From: Pseudomonas sp. BP8
GTDB taxonomy: Bacteria > Pseudomonadota > Gammaproteobacteria > Pseudomonadales > Pseudomonadaceae
DNA: 64,000 nucleotides
Direction: 5' to 3'
Assembly (NCBI RefSeq): GCF_017875955.1
Contig: NZ_JAGINK010000001.1
Span: 625,001 to 689,000 of the forward strand
Positions 56,044-64,000 of this stretch are shown here, in pieces. Within the stretch, counting starts at the first letter, position 1. Every line of letters begins with the position of its first letter. The notes under the pieces are model-generated. The model saw only the letters and a list, made by a program, of their open reading frames with translations. It did not search any database and was not told the DNA's origin. The position numbers and the translations under genes were made by a program.

Positions 56044-57330
56044 ATGTCCGAACTGCGTCAACAATGCTTGTGGGAACACGTCACCAAGCCGACCGTCGCC
56101 GCCCAGGCCCTGGCCGGTGAGCACAAGGCGGATGTCTGCGTGATCGGCGCTGGCATCACCGGCCTGTCCGCTGCGATCCACCTGCTCGAACAGGGCAAGT
56201 CGGTGATACTTCTGGAGGCCTGGAAAATCGGCCACGGTGGTTCGGGCCGTAACGTCGGCCTGGTCAACGCGGGCACCTGGATTCGCCCTGACGATGTCGA
56301 GGCGACCCTCGGCCAGAAGCAGGGCAGCCGCCTGAACAAGGCCCTCGGTGACGCCCCTGGCGAAGTCTTCGCCATGATCGAGCGCCTGGGTATCGACTGC
56401 CAGGCCCAGCACAAAGGCACTTTGCACATGGCGCACAACGCCACCGGCCTCGCCGATCTGGAGGCCCGTCACCAGCAATGGAGCCGCCGCGGCGCCAATG
56501 TCGAATTGCTGACCGGCGCGCAATGCCAGGAATACTGCGGTACCGACAAGATTTCTGCCGCGCTGCTCGACCACCGCGCGGGCACCATCAACCCGATGGG
56601 GTATACCCAAGGCCTGGCCGCTGCCGTCGCGCGACTGGGAGGCAAGCTGTTCCAGCAATCGGCGGTGCTAGGCCTGCAGCGCGCAGGCGATGGCTGGCAA
56701 GTGAACACCGCTCATGGCCGTGTGCGCGCCGACAAGGTGGTGATTTCCACCGGCGCCTACACCGAGGGCGACTGGAGCAACCTGCAGAAGCACTACTTCC
56801 GCGGCTACTACTACCAGGTCGCCTCGACCCCGTTGCACGGCGCTGCGGCCGACAAGGTCTTGCCCCACGGCCAAGGCTCGTGGGATACCCGCACCGTGCT
56901 CAGCAGCATTCGCCGCGACGACCAGGGCCGCCTGCTGCTCGGCAGCCTGGGCCGGGTCGACAACAAGCCCGCGTGGTTCGTGCGCAGCTGGGCTGACCGG
57001 ATCCAGAGCCATTACTACCCGGAGCTGGGCAAGGTCGACTGGGAAATGCACTGGACCGGTTGCATCGACTTCACCCCGGATCACCTGATGCGCCTGTTCG
57101 AACCCGCGCCCGGCCTGGTTGCCGTCACCGGCTACAACGGCCGTGGCAACACCACCGGCACGGTGATTGGCCGGGCGTTTGCCGAGTTTCTGCTCAAGGA
57201 TGATCCAGACAGTCTGCCACTACCGTTCTCGCCGATGAAAGCGGTCAGCGCGCCGTCTCTGCGCACTGCGTTCTACGAATCGGGCTTCTCCCTGTACCAC
57301 GCCGGACAGTGTTTGCGGGTGGTGTTGTAG
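56044..57330 (+). CDS. amaA: L-pipecolate oxidase AmaA
   Basis: FAD-dependent DAO-fold oxidase of 428 residues that oxidises L-pipecolate to delta1-piperideine-6-carboxylate for AmaB. The dinucleotide fold is VCVIGAGITGLSAAIHLLEQGKSVILLE (about 32-59), followed by GHGGSGRNVGLVNAGTW; the C-terminal TGYNGRGNTTGTVIGRAFAEFLL closes the FAD site. GGAG precedes the ATG. The frame is open upstream to 55870 across a REP, which is rejected. Together with AmaB it links D-lysine/pipecolate catabolism to 2-aminoadipate. It resembles the PuuB-like oxidase at 33770. Confidence 0.93.
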   Translation: MSELRQQCLWEHVTKPTVAAQALAGEHKADVCVIGAGITGLSAAIHLLEQGKSVILLEAWKIGHGGSGRNVGLVNAGTWIRPDDVEATLGQKQGSRLNKALGDAPGEVFAMIERLGIDCQAQHKGTLHMAHNATGLADLEARHQQWSRRGANVELLTGAQCQEYCGTDKISAALLDHRAGTINPMGYTQGLAAAVARLGGKLFQQSAVLGLQRAGDGWQVNTAHGRVRADKVVISTGAYTEGDWSNLQKHYFRGYYYQVASTPLHGAAADKVLPHGQGSWDTRTVLSSIRRDDQGRLLLGSLGRVDNKPAWFVRSWADRIQSHYYPELGKVDWEMHWTGCIDFTPDHLMRLFEPAPGLVAVTGYNGRGNTTGTVIGRAFAEFLLKDDPDSLPLPFSPMKAVSAPSLRTAFYESGFSLYHAGQCLRVVL

Positions 57331-57335
57331 TTGTC

Positions 57336-57398
57336 TGTGCCGGTCTCTTAGCGGCGCGGTCCCTGTAGCGGGCTTGCCCCGCGAAGAGGCCGGCACAG
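57336..57398. repeat. Degraded REP pair, type 1
   Basis: CTGTGCCGGTCTCTTAGCGG and AGCGGGCTTGCCCCGCGAAG arms; the left unit has lost its centre. Confidence 0.75.
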
Positions 57399-57399
57399 G

Positions 57400-58827
57400 C
57401 TACTTGTGCAACCAACTCAAGAACCCACCTTTCTTCACCGCCGCAGGCTTCTGCATCAGTAGCGATTCCCGGCTCTGCCGGCGGAACCGCTGCAGCTTGT
57501 TCAGCGCCGTCTGCACATCGCCGCGCTGGGCCAGACAGCTGCGCACCTGCTCCTTGTCGATGCGATACAGCACGCAACCGGTGAGGGTACGAAACTCCAC
57601 CGAAGAATCCTCGTCGTCGACCAACCCTTCAATCGCCAGCACTTCGCCAGGGCCCATGCGCCCGGCCTCGACCAGCCGCTCGCCATCACGCACCGACGCC
57701 GAGACCACGCCGCTGCCAATCACCAGCACATGCTCGGACCGCTCGCCAACGCCCAGAATCACCTGGTCGACCAGATACTCCATGGTCGTCATGTGCTGGC
57801 TCAAGCTGTCGCGCTCCTCGCTGCTCAATGAGCGGAACACCCGCACTTCATCCAGCAACTCACGCTGGCGGCTGCGCGGCGCCATGGCCAGGTCGACGTT
57901 CCACATCACCCCGCTGGCTTCCAGATGGCGGTGGGCGAGGTCGAACAGTTGATTACGCACCTCGGTCTTGCGCCCAGCGTCAGCGACAAAGCCGCTCGCC
58001 TCATACTCGACTGAATCGAGCGTCGAGGCCTTCACCGAGACTTTCGGCGCCGGCGTGTCGAGCAGTGCAGAGGTGCCCTGCAGCGCCTTCTCCAATGCAT
58101 CGAACACACGCTTGGGGCGCACCTTGGCCGGCACCACCACACTGATCGACAGCCCATGCCGGTCGGCCGGCCGACTGTGGTTGAGCAGCTTGGCCTTGGC
58201 CGCCACCGAATTGGGGATCACCGCCAGGCTGCCGCTGCCGGTGATCAATCGCGTGGCGCGCCAGTCGATATCGACCACCTTGCCTTCGGTGCCATCGATC
58301 GAGATCGAATCGCCGATCTGATAGGGCCGCGTGGTGTTCAGCACGATCCCCGAAAACACATCGCTCAAGGTGCTCTGCAGTGCCAGGCCGATGACGATGG
58401 CCATCACCCCGGAAGTGGCCAACAGCCCCTTCACCGGCAGTTGCATCACATAGGCCGCAGCGGCGACCACGGCCACCAGGAAGATCAGCGCGCCCAGCAC
58501 ATCCTGCAGCAATCGCCCGCCGTGGCTGCCGCGGGCGACCAGCAACAGGCCGAAGACCACCGTCACCGTGCGTGCGCCGAACAGCCACCAGGCAATCGCC
58601 AATACCGTCGCCAGCAAGTTGCGTGCGACGTCATCGACCCAGGGCGGCGGTTGCAGCGGGCTCATGCCGGCAGTCAGCAATACGGCGCTGAACAGCAGGA
58701 AGGTCAGCAGACGCGCGGCGATGCGCCAGGGTTGGCGGTGGAGGGGGATTATCTGCCAAAGCAGCAGGTCGAGCAGGATCAAGCAGGAGCCGAGCAACAA
58801 CGGATATGACTGGATGAAAGCCAGCAT
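57400..58827 (-). CDS. Mechanosensitive channel (MscS) with C-terminal cyclic-nucleotide-binding domain
   Basis: Inner-membrane protein of 475 residues. About four to five hydrophobic helices (residues 1-150) lead to the pore helix and MscS beta domain (LLATSGVMAIVIGLALQSTLSDVFSGIVLNTTRPYQIGDSISIDGTEGKVVDIDWRATRLIT). After the MscS C-terminal domain comes a cNMP-binding fold (about 335-450; MTTMEYLVDQVILGVGERSEHVLVIGSGVVSASVRDGERLVEAGRMGPGEVLAIEGLV), as in bCNG/MSL-like channels. Ligand gating by a cyclic nucleotide is possible but the family often responds only weakly to tension. It converges on amaA. Confidence 0.9.
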   Translation of the reverse strand: MLAFIQSYPLLLGSCLILLDLLLWQIIPLHRQPWRIAARLLTFLLFSAVLLTAGMSPLQPPPWVDDVARNLLATVLAIAWWLFGARTVTVVFGLLLVARGSHGGRLLQDVLGALIFLVAVVAAAAYVMQLPVKGLLATSGVMAIVIGLALQSTLSDVFSGIVLNTTRPYQIGDSISIDGTEGKVVDIDWRATRLITGSGSLAVIPNSVAAKAKLLNHSRPADRHGLSISVVVPAKVRPKRVFDALEKALQGTSALLDTPAPKVSVKASTLDSVEYEASGFVADAGRKTEVRNQLFDLAHRHLEASGVMWNVDLAMAPRSRQRELLDEVRVFRSLSSEERDSLSQHMTTMEYLVDQVILGVGERSEHVLVIGSGVVSASVRDGERLVEAGRMGPGEVLAIEGLVDDEDSSVEFRTLTGCVLYRIDKEQVRSCLAQRGDVQTALNKLQRFRRQSRESLLMQKPAAVKKGGFLSWLHK

Positions 58828-58901
58828 GGCGGTCTCGGGGATGGGGGAGGGCTGTCGGCTAGTAAAGAGCAGGACCTGTGCACTAGCAACAGAGTTTTGC
58901 G

Positions 58902-58938
58902 GCAGTGCCGGCCTCTTCGTGGGGCAAGCACTGCCTCC
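58902..58938. repeat. Truncated REP unit, type 1
   Basis: GTGCCGGCCTCTTCGTGGGG with the other half lost. The 250-bp gap (58828-59077) otherwise appears to hold only promoter sequence for the flanking divergent genes. Confidence 0.65.
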
Positions 58939-59077
58939 CAAAATCCATCGTTCACAAAACAGAACGCTAAAGCCAAATTTCGCTATCTACCGCTCCAAAG
59001 GTGTTGGTTTTAATCTTTACCCATCAACGCGAAACACCCAACTTACTCAACCTAAATCACCTTCTGGAGCACCGACC

Positions 59078-59707
59078 ATGACCAAATTCAAATACAACCG
59101 CCTGAACAAAGACGACGCTGCCGTACTGCTGGTCGACCACCAGGCAGGCCTGCTGTCGCTGGTCCGCGACATCGAACCAGACCGCTTCAAGAACAACGTG
59201 CTGGCCCTGGCTGACCTGGCCAAGTTCTTCAACCTGCCAACCATCCTCACCACCAGCTTCGAGCAAGGCCCCAACGGCCCGCTGGTACCGGAACTGAAAG
59301 CGCTGTTCCCGGACGCCCCGTACATCGCCCGCCCAGGCCAGATCAACGCCTGGGACAACGAAGATTTCGTCAAGGCGGTGAAGGCGACTGGCAAGAAGCA
59401 GCTGATCATCGCTGGCGTCGTCACTGAAGTGTGCGTCGCCTTCCCAGCCCTGGCGGCCCTGGAAGAAGAGTTCGACGTGTTCGTGGTCACCGACGCTTCC
59501 GGCACCTTCAACGAAATGACCCGCGACGCCGCCCACGACCGCATGAGCCAAGCCGGCGCGCAACTGATGACCTGGTTCGGCGTGGCCTGCGAACTGCACC
59601 GCGACTGGAGAAACGACATCGAAGGCCTGGCCGCGCTGTGCTCCAACCACATCCCGGACTACCGCAACCTGATGACCAGCTACAACGCCCTGACCGCCGG
59701 TAAGTAA
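59078..59707 (+). CDS. Isochorismatase-family hydrolase, YcaC-like
   Basis: Cysteine hydrolase of 209 residues. YcaC hallmarks: N-terminal LNKDDAAVLLVDHQAGL (catalytic Asp), a Lys in the RPGQINAWD region, and the nucleophile Cys in GVVTEVCVAFPALAALEE (about residue 118). The substrate of YcaC proteins is unknown. It heads a co-directional group with an ABM-domain protein (90-bp gap) and a Tat-signal amidohydrolase (111-bp gap). Confidence 0.9.
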   Translation: MTKFKYNRLNKDDAAVLLVDHQAGLLSLVRDIEPDRFKNNVLALADLAKFFNLPTILTTSFEQGPNGPLVPELKALFPDAPYIARPGQINAWDNEDFVKAVKATGKKQLIIAGVVTEVCVAFPALAALEEEFDVFVVTDASGTFNEMTRDAAHDRMSQAGAQLMTWFGVACELHRDWRNDIEGLAALCSNHIPDYRNLMTSYNALTAGK

Positions 59708-59796
59708 ACCGCCCCGTCACAGCACACCCATCCAATCCAGCGCCGACCCACTGCCGCACAGTGGGCCTGGCCCGCCGCTCATCCCAGGGAACGCCG

Positions 59797-60363
59797 ATGA
59801 ACACTGCAACTCCAGACAATCGCAACGTGGTGACCCTGGTCATCCAGCACAAAGCCCGCGCCGAATCGCTGCCGCTGTACGAGGCATGGCTCAAGCGCGC
59901 GGTGTCGACCGCTCGCCAGCAGCCGGGACACCTCGACGTCAACGTGATTCGCCCGGATGGCGGTGGCTGCCACTTCACCACCGTGGTGCGCTTTGCCGAT
60001 GCAGGGTTGTTGCAGGGTTGGGTCAATTCAGCCGAGCGTCAGGCGCTGGTCAACGAGGTGCTGCCGCTGCTGGAGGATGGCGACCATACCCAAGTGCATG
60101 AAGACCCCGAATTCTGGTTCACCCCGCCGAGCAGCACCGCGGCGCAACCGCCGCGCTGGAAGCAGGCGCTGCTGACCTACCTGGTGATCTGCCCGATGAC
60201 CATGGTCATTCCGCAACTGCTGGCGCCGTTCTTCGCGCGCTTCCCGCAGGTGGGCGGGCCGGTGCTCGGCAACCTGATCGTCAACCTCTTCGTCATCCTC
60301 CCGGTGGTGTTCTACATCATGCCGTGGGTGACCCGGCGCTGCGCCAATTGGCTGCGCGGCTGA
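59797..60363 (+). CDS. Antibiotic biosynthesis monooxygenase (ABM)-domain protein with C-terminal membrane helices
   Basis: Protein of 188 residues. An N-terminal ABM ferredoxin-like domain (about 10-100; VVTLVIQHKARAESLPLYEAWLKRAVSTARQQPGHLDVNVIRP) is followed by a Pro-rich linker and two hydrophobic helices (about 126-145 and 158-178). The second half places the ABM domain at the inner membrane, an architecture unlike the usual soluble ABM monooxygenases. Start ATG at 59797 with AGGGA upstream. Role unknown; the neighbours suggest a small-molecule degradation or detoxification set. Confidence 0.83.
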   Translation: MNTATPDNRNVVTLVIQHKARAESLPLYEAWLKRAVSTARQQPGHLDVNVIRPDGGGCHFTTVVRFADAGLLQGWVNSAERQALVNEVLPLLEDGDHTQVHEDPEFWFTPPSSTAAQPPRWKQALLTYLVICPMTMVIPQLLAPFFARFPQVGGPVLGNLIVNLFVILPVVFYIMPWVTRRCANWLRG

Positions 60364-60473
60364 TTGCTAGCCTTAACTCTTCCAAGCCAGCACATCGATC
60401 CAATCGTCGTCACCCATGAACCGGCATGCTCCGCAGTTGCGCCTGCCGCTGTCGCACCCAGACGGAGAAGACC

Positions 60474-62456
60474 ATGTCCCAGGACCCCAACGACAAGAGC
60501 CGTCGCCAGTTCCTCGCCACCAGCACCGTGCTCGGTGCCGCTGGCGCGCTCTGGTCTGCGCTGCCCTTCACCGGTTCCGCCGGTTCCGCCCATGCATCCA
60601 CTCAAGGAGGCCCCATGACCGCCGACCTCATCCTGTTCAACGGTAAACTGCACACCGTCGACCGTGAGAAGCCCACCGCCACCGCCGTCGCCATCAAGGA
60701 CGGCCGCTTCATTGCGGTCGGCAGCGACGCCGAAGCCATGGCCCACAAAAGCGCCGCCACGCAGATCATCGACCTCAAGCAGCGCACCGTCATTCCTGGC
60801 CTGAACGACTCCCACCTGCACCTGATCCGCGGTGGCCTCAACTACAACCTGGAACTGCGCTGGGAAGGCGTGCCGTCGGTGGCCGACGCCTTGCGCATGC
60901 TCAAGGACCAAGCCGAGCGCACGCCAACCCCGCAGTGGGTGCGTGTAGTGGGTGGCTGGAACGAATTCCAGTTCGCTGAAAAACGCATGCCGACCCTGGA
61001 AGAAATCAACCAGGCCGCGCCCGATACGCCGGTGTTCCTGCTTCACCTGTACGACCGTGCGCTGCTCAACCGCGCCGCGCTCAAGGCCGTCGGCTACACC
61101 AAGGACACGCCGAACCCGCCGGGTGGCGAAATCCAGCGCAACAAGTTCGGCGAGCCGACCGGCATGCTCATCGCCCGTCCTAACGCGATGATTCTCTACG
61201 CCACCCTGGCCAAGGGGCCGAAGCTGCCGCTGGAGTACCAGGTCAACTCGACCCGCCAGTTCATGCGCGAACTCAACCGCCTCGGCCTGACCAGCGCTAT
61301 CGATGCCGGCGGCGGTTACCAGAACTTCCCGGACGACTATTCGGTGATCCAGGAGCTGGCCGACAAAGGCCAGTTGACCGTGCGCATCGCCTACAACCTG
61401 TTCACCCAGAAGCCCAAGGAAGAACTCGACGACTTCAAGAAGTGGACGTCGAGCGTCAAGCTGCACAGTGGCACCGACTTCCTCCGGCACAACGGCGCCG
61501 GCGAGATGCTGGTGTTCTCCGCCGCCGACTTCGAGGACTTCCTCGAGCCGCGTCCCGACCTGCCGCAAACCATGGAAGAAGAACTGGAGCCGGTGGTTCG
61601 CCATCTGGTCGAACAGCGTTGGCCGTTCCGCCTGCACGCCACCTACAACGAATCCATCACGCGCATGCTCGATGTGTTCGAGAAGGTCAACCGCGATATT
61701 CCGTTCAATGGCCTGCCGTGGTTCTTCGACCATGCCGAGACCATCACCCCGGAAAACATCGAGCGCGTACGTGTGCTGGGCGGTGGTATCGCCATTCAGG
61801 ACCGTATGGCCTTCCAGGGTGAGTACTTCGTCGATCGCTACGGCGCCAAGGCTGCCGAGCAGACCCCGCCGATCAAGCGCATGCTCGACATGGGCGTGCC
61901 GGTCGGCGCCGGTACCGACGCCACCCGCGTCTCCAGCTACAACCCGTGGACGTCGCTGTACTGGCTGGTCAGCGGCAAGACCGTTGGCGGCATGGAGCTG
62001 TATCCCGAGGGGTTGAGCCGCGACACCGCACTGCAGCTGTTTACCCAGGGCAGTGCCTGGTTCTCCAGTGAGCAGGGCAAGAAGGGCCAGATCAAGGTGG
62101 GCCAGTTGGCCGACCTGGCGGCGTTGTCGCTGGACTTCTTCAGTGTCGAGGAAGAGGCGATCAAGGGCATCGAGTCGGTGCTGACGCTGGTTGATGGCAA
62201 GGTTGTGTATGGCGCTGGCGAGTTCGACAAACTTGGGCCTCCGCAGGTGCCGGTGCTGCCGGAGTGGTCGCCGGTGGCCAAGGTGCCGGGGCACTGGCGC
62301 GTTGGTACGCCTTCGCTTGCGGCCGCGGTACACCAGTGCGTCGGGCCTTGTGGGGTGCATGCGCACAGCCATGAGAAGGCGCGTCATTCGAGTGTGCCGG
62401 TTAACGACTTCCAGGGGTTCTGGGGGGCGTTGGGTTGTTCCTGCTTCGCTTTCTGA
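60474..62456 (+). CDS. Tat-exported amidohydrolase of the YtcJ type
   Basis: Metal-dependent amidohydrolase of 660 residues. The twin-arginine signal SRRQFLATS (Arg10, Arg11) and hydrophobic stretch to the AHA site (about residue 41) mark periplasmic export of a folded enzyme. The catalytic domain begins ADLILFNGKLHTVD and holds the HLH metal pair (His114, His116), a later HATYNES site and DHAETITPEN. A second ATG at 60615 (residue 48), preceded by AAGGAGG, would give a cytosolic form without signal. The C-terminal tail has a Cys/His-rich patch (HQCVGPCGVHAHSHEK, CSC). Substrate unknown. Confidence 0.88.
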   Translation: MSQDPNDKSRRQFLATSTVLGAAGALWSALPFTGSAGSAHASTQGGPMTADLILFNGKLHTVDREKPTATAVAIKDGRFIAVGSDAEAMAHKSAATQIIDLKQRTVIPGLNDSHLHLIRGGLNYNLELRWEGVPSVADALRMLKDQAERTPTPQWVRVVGGWNEFQFAEKRMPTLEEINQAAPDTPVFLLHLYDRALLNRAALKAVGYTKDTPNPPGGEIQRNKFGEPTGMLIARPNAMILYATLAKGPKLPLEYQVNSTRQFMRELNRLGLTSAIDAGGGYQNFPDDYSVIQELADKGQLTVRIAYNLFTQKPKEELDDFKKWTSSVKLHSGTDFLRHNGAGEMLVFSAADFEDFLEPRPDLPQTMEEELEPVVRHLVEQRWPFRLHATYNESITRMLDVFEKVNRDIPFNGLPWFFDHAETITPENIERVRVLGGGIAIQDRMAFQGEYFVDRYGAKAAEQTPPIKRMLDMGVPVGAGTDATRVSSYNPWTSLYWLVSGKTVGGMELYPEGLSRDTALQLFTQGSAWFSSEQGKKGQIKVGQLADLAALSLDFFSVEEEAIKGIESVLTLVDGKVVYGAGEFDKLGPPQVPVLPEWSPVAKVPGHWRVGTPSLAAAVHQCVGPCGVHAHSHEKARHSSVPVNDFQGFWGALGCSCFAF

Positions 62457-62464
62457 GGTGAGTC

Positions 62465-62488
62465 GGGGGCCTTGATGGTCCCCTTTTT
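62465..62488 (+). terminator. Terminator after the amidohydrolase gene
   Basis: Seven-bp stem GGGGGCC / GGTCCCC (one G-U pair) with 5-nt loop and five T, 8 bp past the stop. Confidence 0.75.
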
Positions 62489-62938
62489 GGGGTTTTCACG
62501 GATTGGTGGGGGCGATGCGGCTGGGCTTGGGGCTTGGTCTTGAAGGTTGGGGCTTATCCATTTGATGGGGTGGCTTTTCTGGCCCCTTCCGCCCTTACGG
62601 TGGGTCACTTTTTTTCTTGGAAAAAAGTAACCAAAAACCGCTTGCTCCTGCATCCGGCCCTTCGCTGCGCTGCGGGTTCCCTCGCTCCGGTCTTGCTCCG
62701 GGAGGACCGCGCTTTACGGCCCATCCTGGGCCTCAGCGCTTTGCGGCCATCCATGGCTTCCACCTCCCTGCGCAAGACCTGCGCTCGGCCTCCTGAAGTC
62801 GCTGGTAGATCAAGAGCCAGATCAAGATCAACAGCCAGGGCAACGGCAGGCGAATCGCTGCGCTCTCGCTTTGTTTATTTACCAGCGGATTTATGGGGTG
62901 GCTGGCAGGGCTGCGCCCTGCGATTTGCATTAACAGTA
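62489..62938 (+). repeat. Dispersed intergenic element, copy C (long)
   Basis: Near-identical to copy A across its length (minus the 89-bp segment), with outer tail CACGGATTGGTGGGGG, degenerate CTTGG units, GGCTTATCCATTTGATGGGG at 62551 and an inner end joined to a type 1 REP pair. Together with that REP it fills the 592-bp gap between the amidohydrolase and MFS genes. No gene seen. Confidence 0.88.
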
Positions 62939-63036
62939 CCGGCCTCTTCGCGGGACAAGCCCGCTCCTACAGGGATTACGCCGAATTCAAAATTTGCGCG
63001 ATACCTGTAGGAGCGGGCTTGCCCCGCGAAGAGGCC
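62939..63036. repeat. REP pair, type 1
   Basis: Inverted CTTCGCGGGACAAGCCCGCT and complement at the inner end of element copy C, ending 13 bp before the MFS gene stop. Confidence 0.9.
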
Positions 63037-63048
63037 CTCACCGAAGCG

Positions 63049-64000
63049 CTACGCGTTACCTGCCAACAAATGCCGAATCCGCACCGGCACGCCGTCGCTC
63101 TGCAACTGCCGCACCCGCGCTTCGATCTTCAGTTCTGCACGGGTCACCCGATGGTGATGGCGCAGATGCTCCAGCCACGACTCCTCGAAGAAGAACTCCA
63201 TCCAGATCAACGGATCGGCACTGTCGCGCATCAACCCCCACGACAGCGCGCCATTGCGTTTGCGCATGGCCTCCAGCTCCCGTGCAGCCACCTGAAACGC
63301 GTCCGCCTTGGCTGCCTCGATGTGGTATTCGACGGTCACCATCACCGGCCCGCTTTCTTTATCCACATCAGCATCGAGTACCGGCACCGGCCAGTGCAGC
63401 GACGGCGTCAGTTCTTCGATTTCGGTCGTGGGCAAGGACACCTTGAGCGTCAGCAGGGTGCCCGCTGCCAGGCCAGCCGCAGCGAGCAGCAGGCTCTGGG
63501 TAATTGAGAGATGGCTGGCCAGGCTACCCCACAACAAGCTGCCCGCAGCCATCGCGCCAAAGAAGATCAAGATGTACACCGACAGCGCCCGCGCCCGTAC
63601 CCAGGCGGGTACCGAGGTCTGCGCCGCGACCTGCAGGTTGGATAGCACCGCGATCCACGCCGCGCCGCTGAGCAGCATGGCCGGGAGCAGCACGTAGAAG
63701 TTGCGCACCAGCGCCAAGGTCAGCAGGAACAACGCATACAGCAGGGCGGCAATGGCCACCAGGCGGTCACGGCTGATCCGCTCGCGCAGCTTCGGCAACA
63801 AGGTCGCGCCGGCCACTGCACCAATGCCGATCGCCGCCAGCAGCATGCCGAAGTCGGCCGCGCTGCCGTGCATCTCGCCGCGCACGATCAACGGCAGCAG
63901 CGACATGCCGGCGCTGGCGCAGAAGAAGAACGCCAGCGCGCGGACCAACACCGCCTGCAACGGCTTGGAGCTGCGGGCGAAGCGTAGCCCTGTGCGCATG
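63049..64000 (-). CDS. MFS transporter of the MFS_3 (EntS-like) type with C-terminal ABM-like domain (partial, N-terminus outside window)
   Basis: Only the C-terminal 317 residues are visible; the start lies beyond the window, as family members are about 520-540 residues. The visible part holds about six membrane helices (RALAFFFCASAGMSLLPLIVRG through AAGLAAGTLLTLKVSL) and then a soluble domain (about the last 90 residues; GPVMVTVEYHIEAAKADAFQVAARELEAMRKRNGALSWGLMRD) that resembles an ABM ferredoxin fold, typical of Pfam MFS_3 secretion-effector-like proteins. Substrate unknown. An in-frame ATG at the window edge (63999) is internal to the transporter and not the true start. Confidence 0.87.
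   Translation of the reverse strand, partial: MRTGLRFARSSKPLQAVLVRALAFFFCASAGMSLLPLIVRGEMHGSAADFGMLLAAIGIGAVAGATLLPKLRERISRDRLVAIAALLYALFLLTLALVRNFYVLLPAMLLSGAAWIAVLSNLQVAAQTSVPAWVRARALSVYILIFFGAMAAGSLLWGSLASHLSITQSLLLAAAGLAAGTLLTLKVSLPTTEIEELTPSLHWPVPVLDADVDKESGPVMVTVEYHIEAAKADAFQVAARELEAMRKRNGALSWGLMRDSADPLIWMEFFFEESWLEHLRHHHRVTRAELKIEARVRQLQSDGVPVRIRHLLAGNA

Overview
The window is a GC-rich chromosomal segment from a fluorescent Pseudomonas, most likely of the P. putida group. Three things point there. The gene order exbD-exbB / spoT-rpoZ / gmk-yicC-rph-crc-pyrE / argB-algC-dut-coaBC-radC / rpmB-rpmG / dadR-dadA-dadX / xpt / rep follows the conserved Pseudomonas order. The cluster hglS / amaB / amaA is the P. 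putida lysine catabolic set. About twenty intergenic spacers hold the REP palindromes typical of P. putida. No plasmid, phage, IS transposase, rRNA, tRNA or CRISPR was seen.

Layout. 1-6.2 kb: TonB energisers exbBD (exbD cut by the window edge), an epimerase, a lipoprotein, and the stringent-response group ridA-spoT-rpoZ. 6.3-11.3 kb: a polyamine block with a LysR regulator, a gamma-glutamylpolyamine synthetase-like enzyme, a gamma-glutamyl-GABA hydrolase and an APC permease. 11.4-15.4 kb: gmk, yicC, rph, crc, pyrE. 15.4-16.6 kb: a gene-free stretch of dispersed repeats. 16.6-25.1 kb: a CsgG/DUF4810/DUF799 lipoprotein operon, then argB, algC, dut, coaBC, radC and a peptide-binding protein. 25.2-35.1 kb: rpmBG, a second polyamine block (aldehyde dehydrogenase, PuuB-like oxidase, MocR regulator) and a lipid-anchored phospholipase D-like protein. 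35.2-42.3 kb: dadR/dadA/dadX, a PauR/PuuR-type regulator, cytochrome c5 and an acetyl-CoA hydrolase-family enzyme. 42.3-48.4 kb: xpt, rep, a GGDEF-EAL protein and a MATE pump. 48.5-57.3 kb: a LysR regulator, a chemoreceptor and the lysine genes hglS, lysR, amaB, amaA. 57.4-64 kb: an MscS/cNMP channel, a YcaC/ABM/amidohydrolase cluster, another dispersed repeat and a truncated MFS transporter.

How the genes work together. Two amine and amino-acid catabolic themes dominate. The gamma-glutamylation route for putrescine-type polyamines is present in pieces spread over 30 kb, with a candidate regulator at 38.9 kb. The L-pipecolate to 2-oxoadipate to D-2-hydroxyglutarate branch of lysine catabolism sits at 51.8-57.3 kb. 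D-alanine/L-alanine oxidation (dadAX) lies between them. Crc, in the same window, is a global repressor of such catabolic genes.

The least explained material is non-coding. A dispersed element has three long copies and one end fragment. Its conserved outer end always lies just beyond a terminator-like hairpin of the adjacent gene. One copy carries an 89-bp segment with perfect 16-bp terminal inverted repeats and 9-bp flanking direct repeats. A second feature is a fresh tandem duplication that copied the 3' ends of two convergent genes. Several strong palindromic operator candidates are also reported. All identifications come from reading the sequence and recalled family knowledge; no database search was run.
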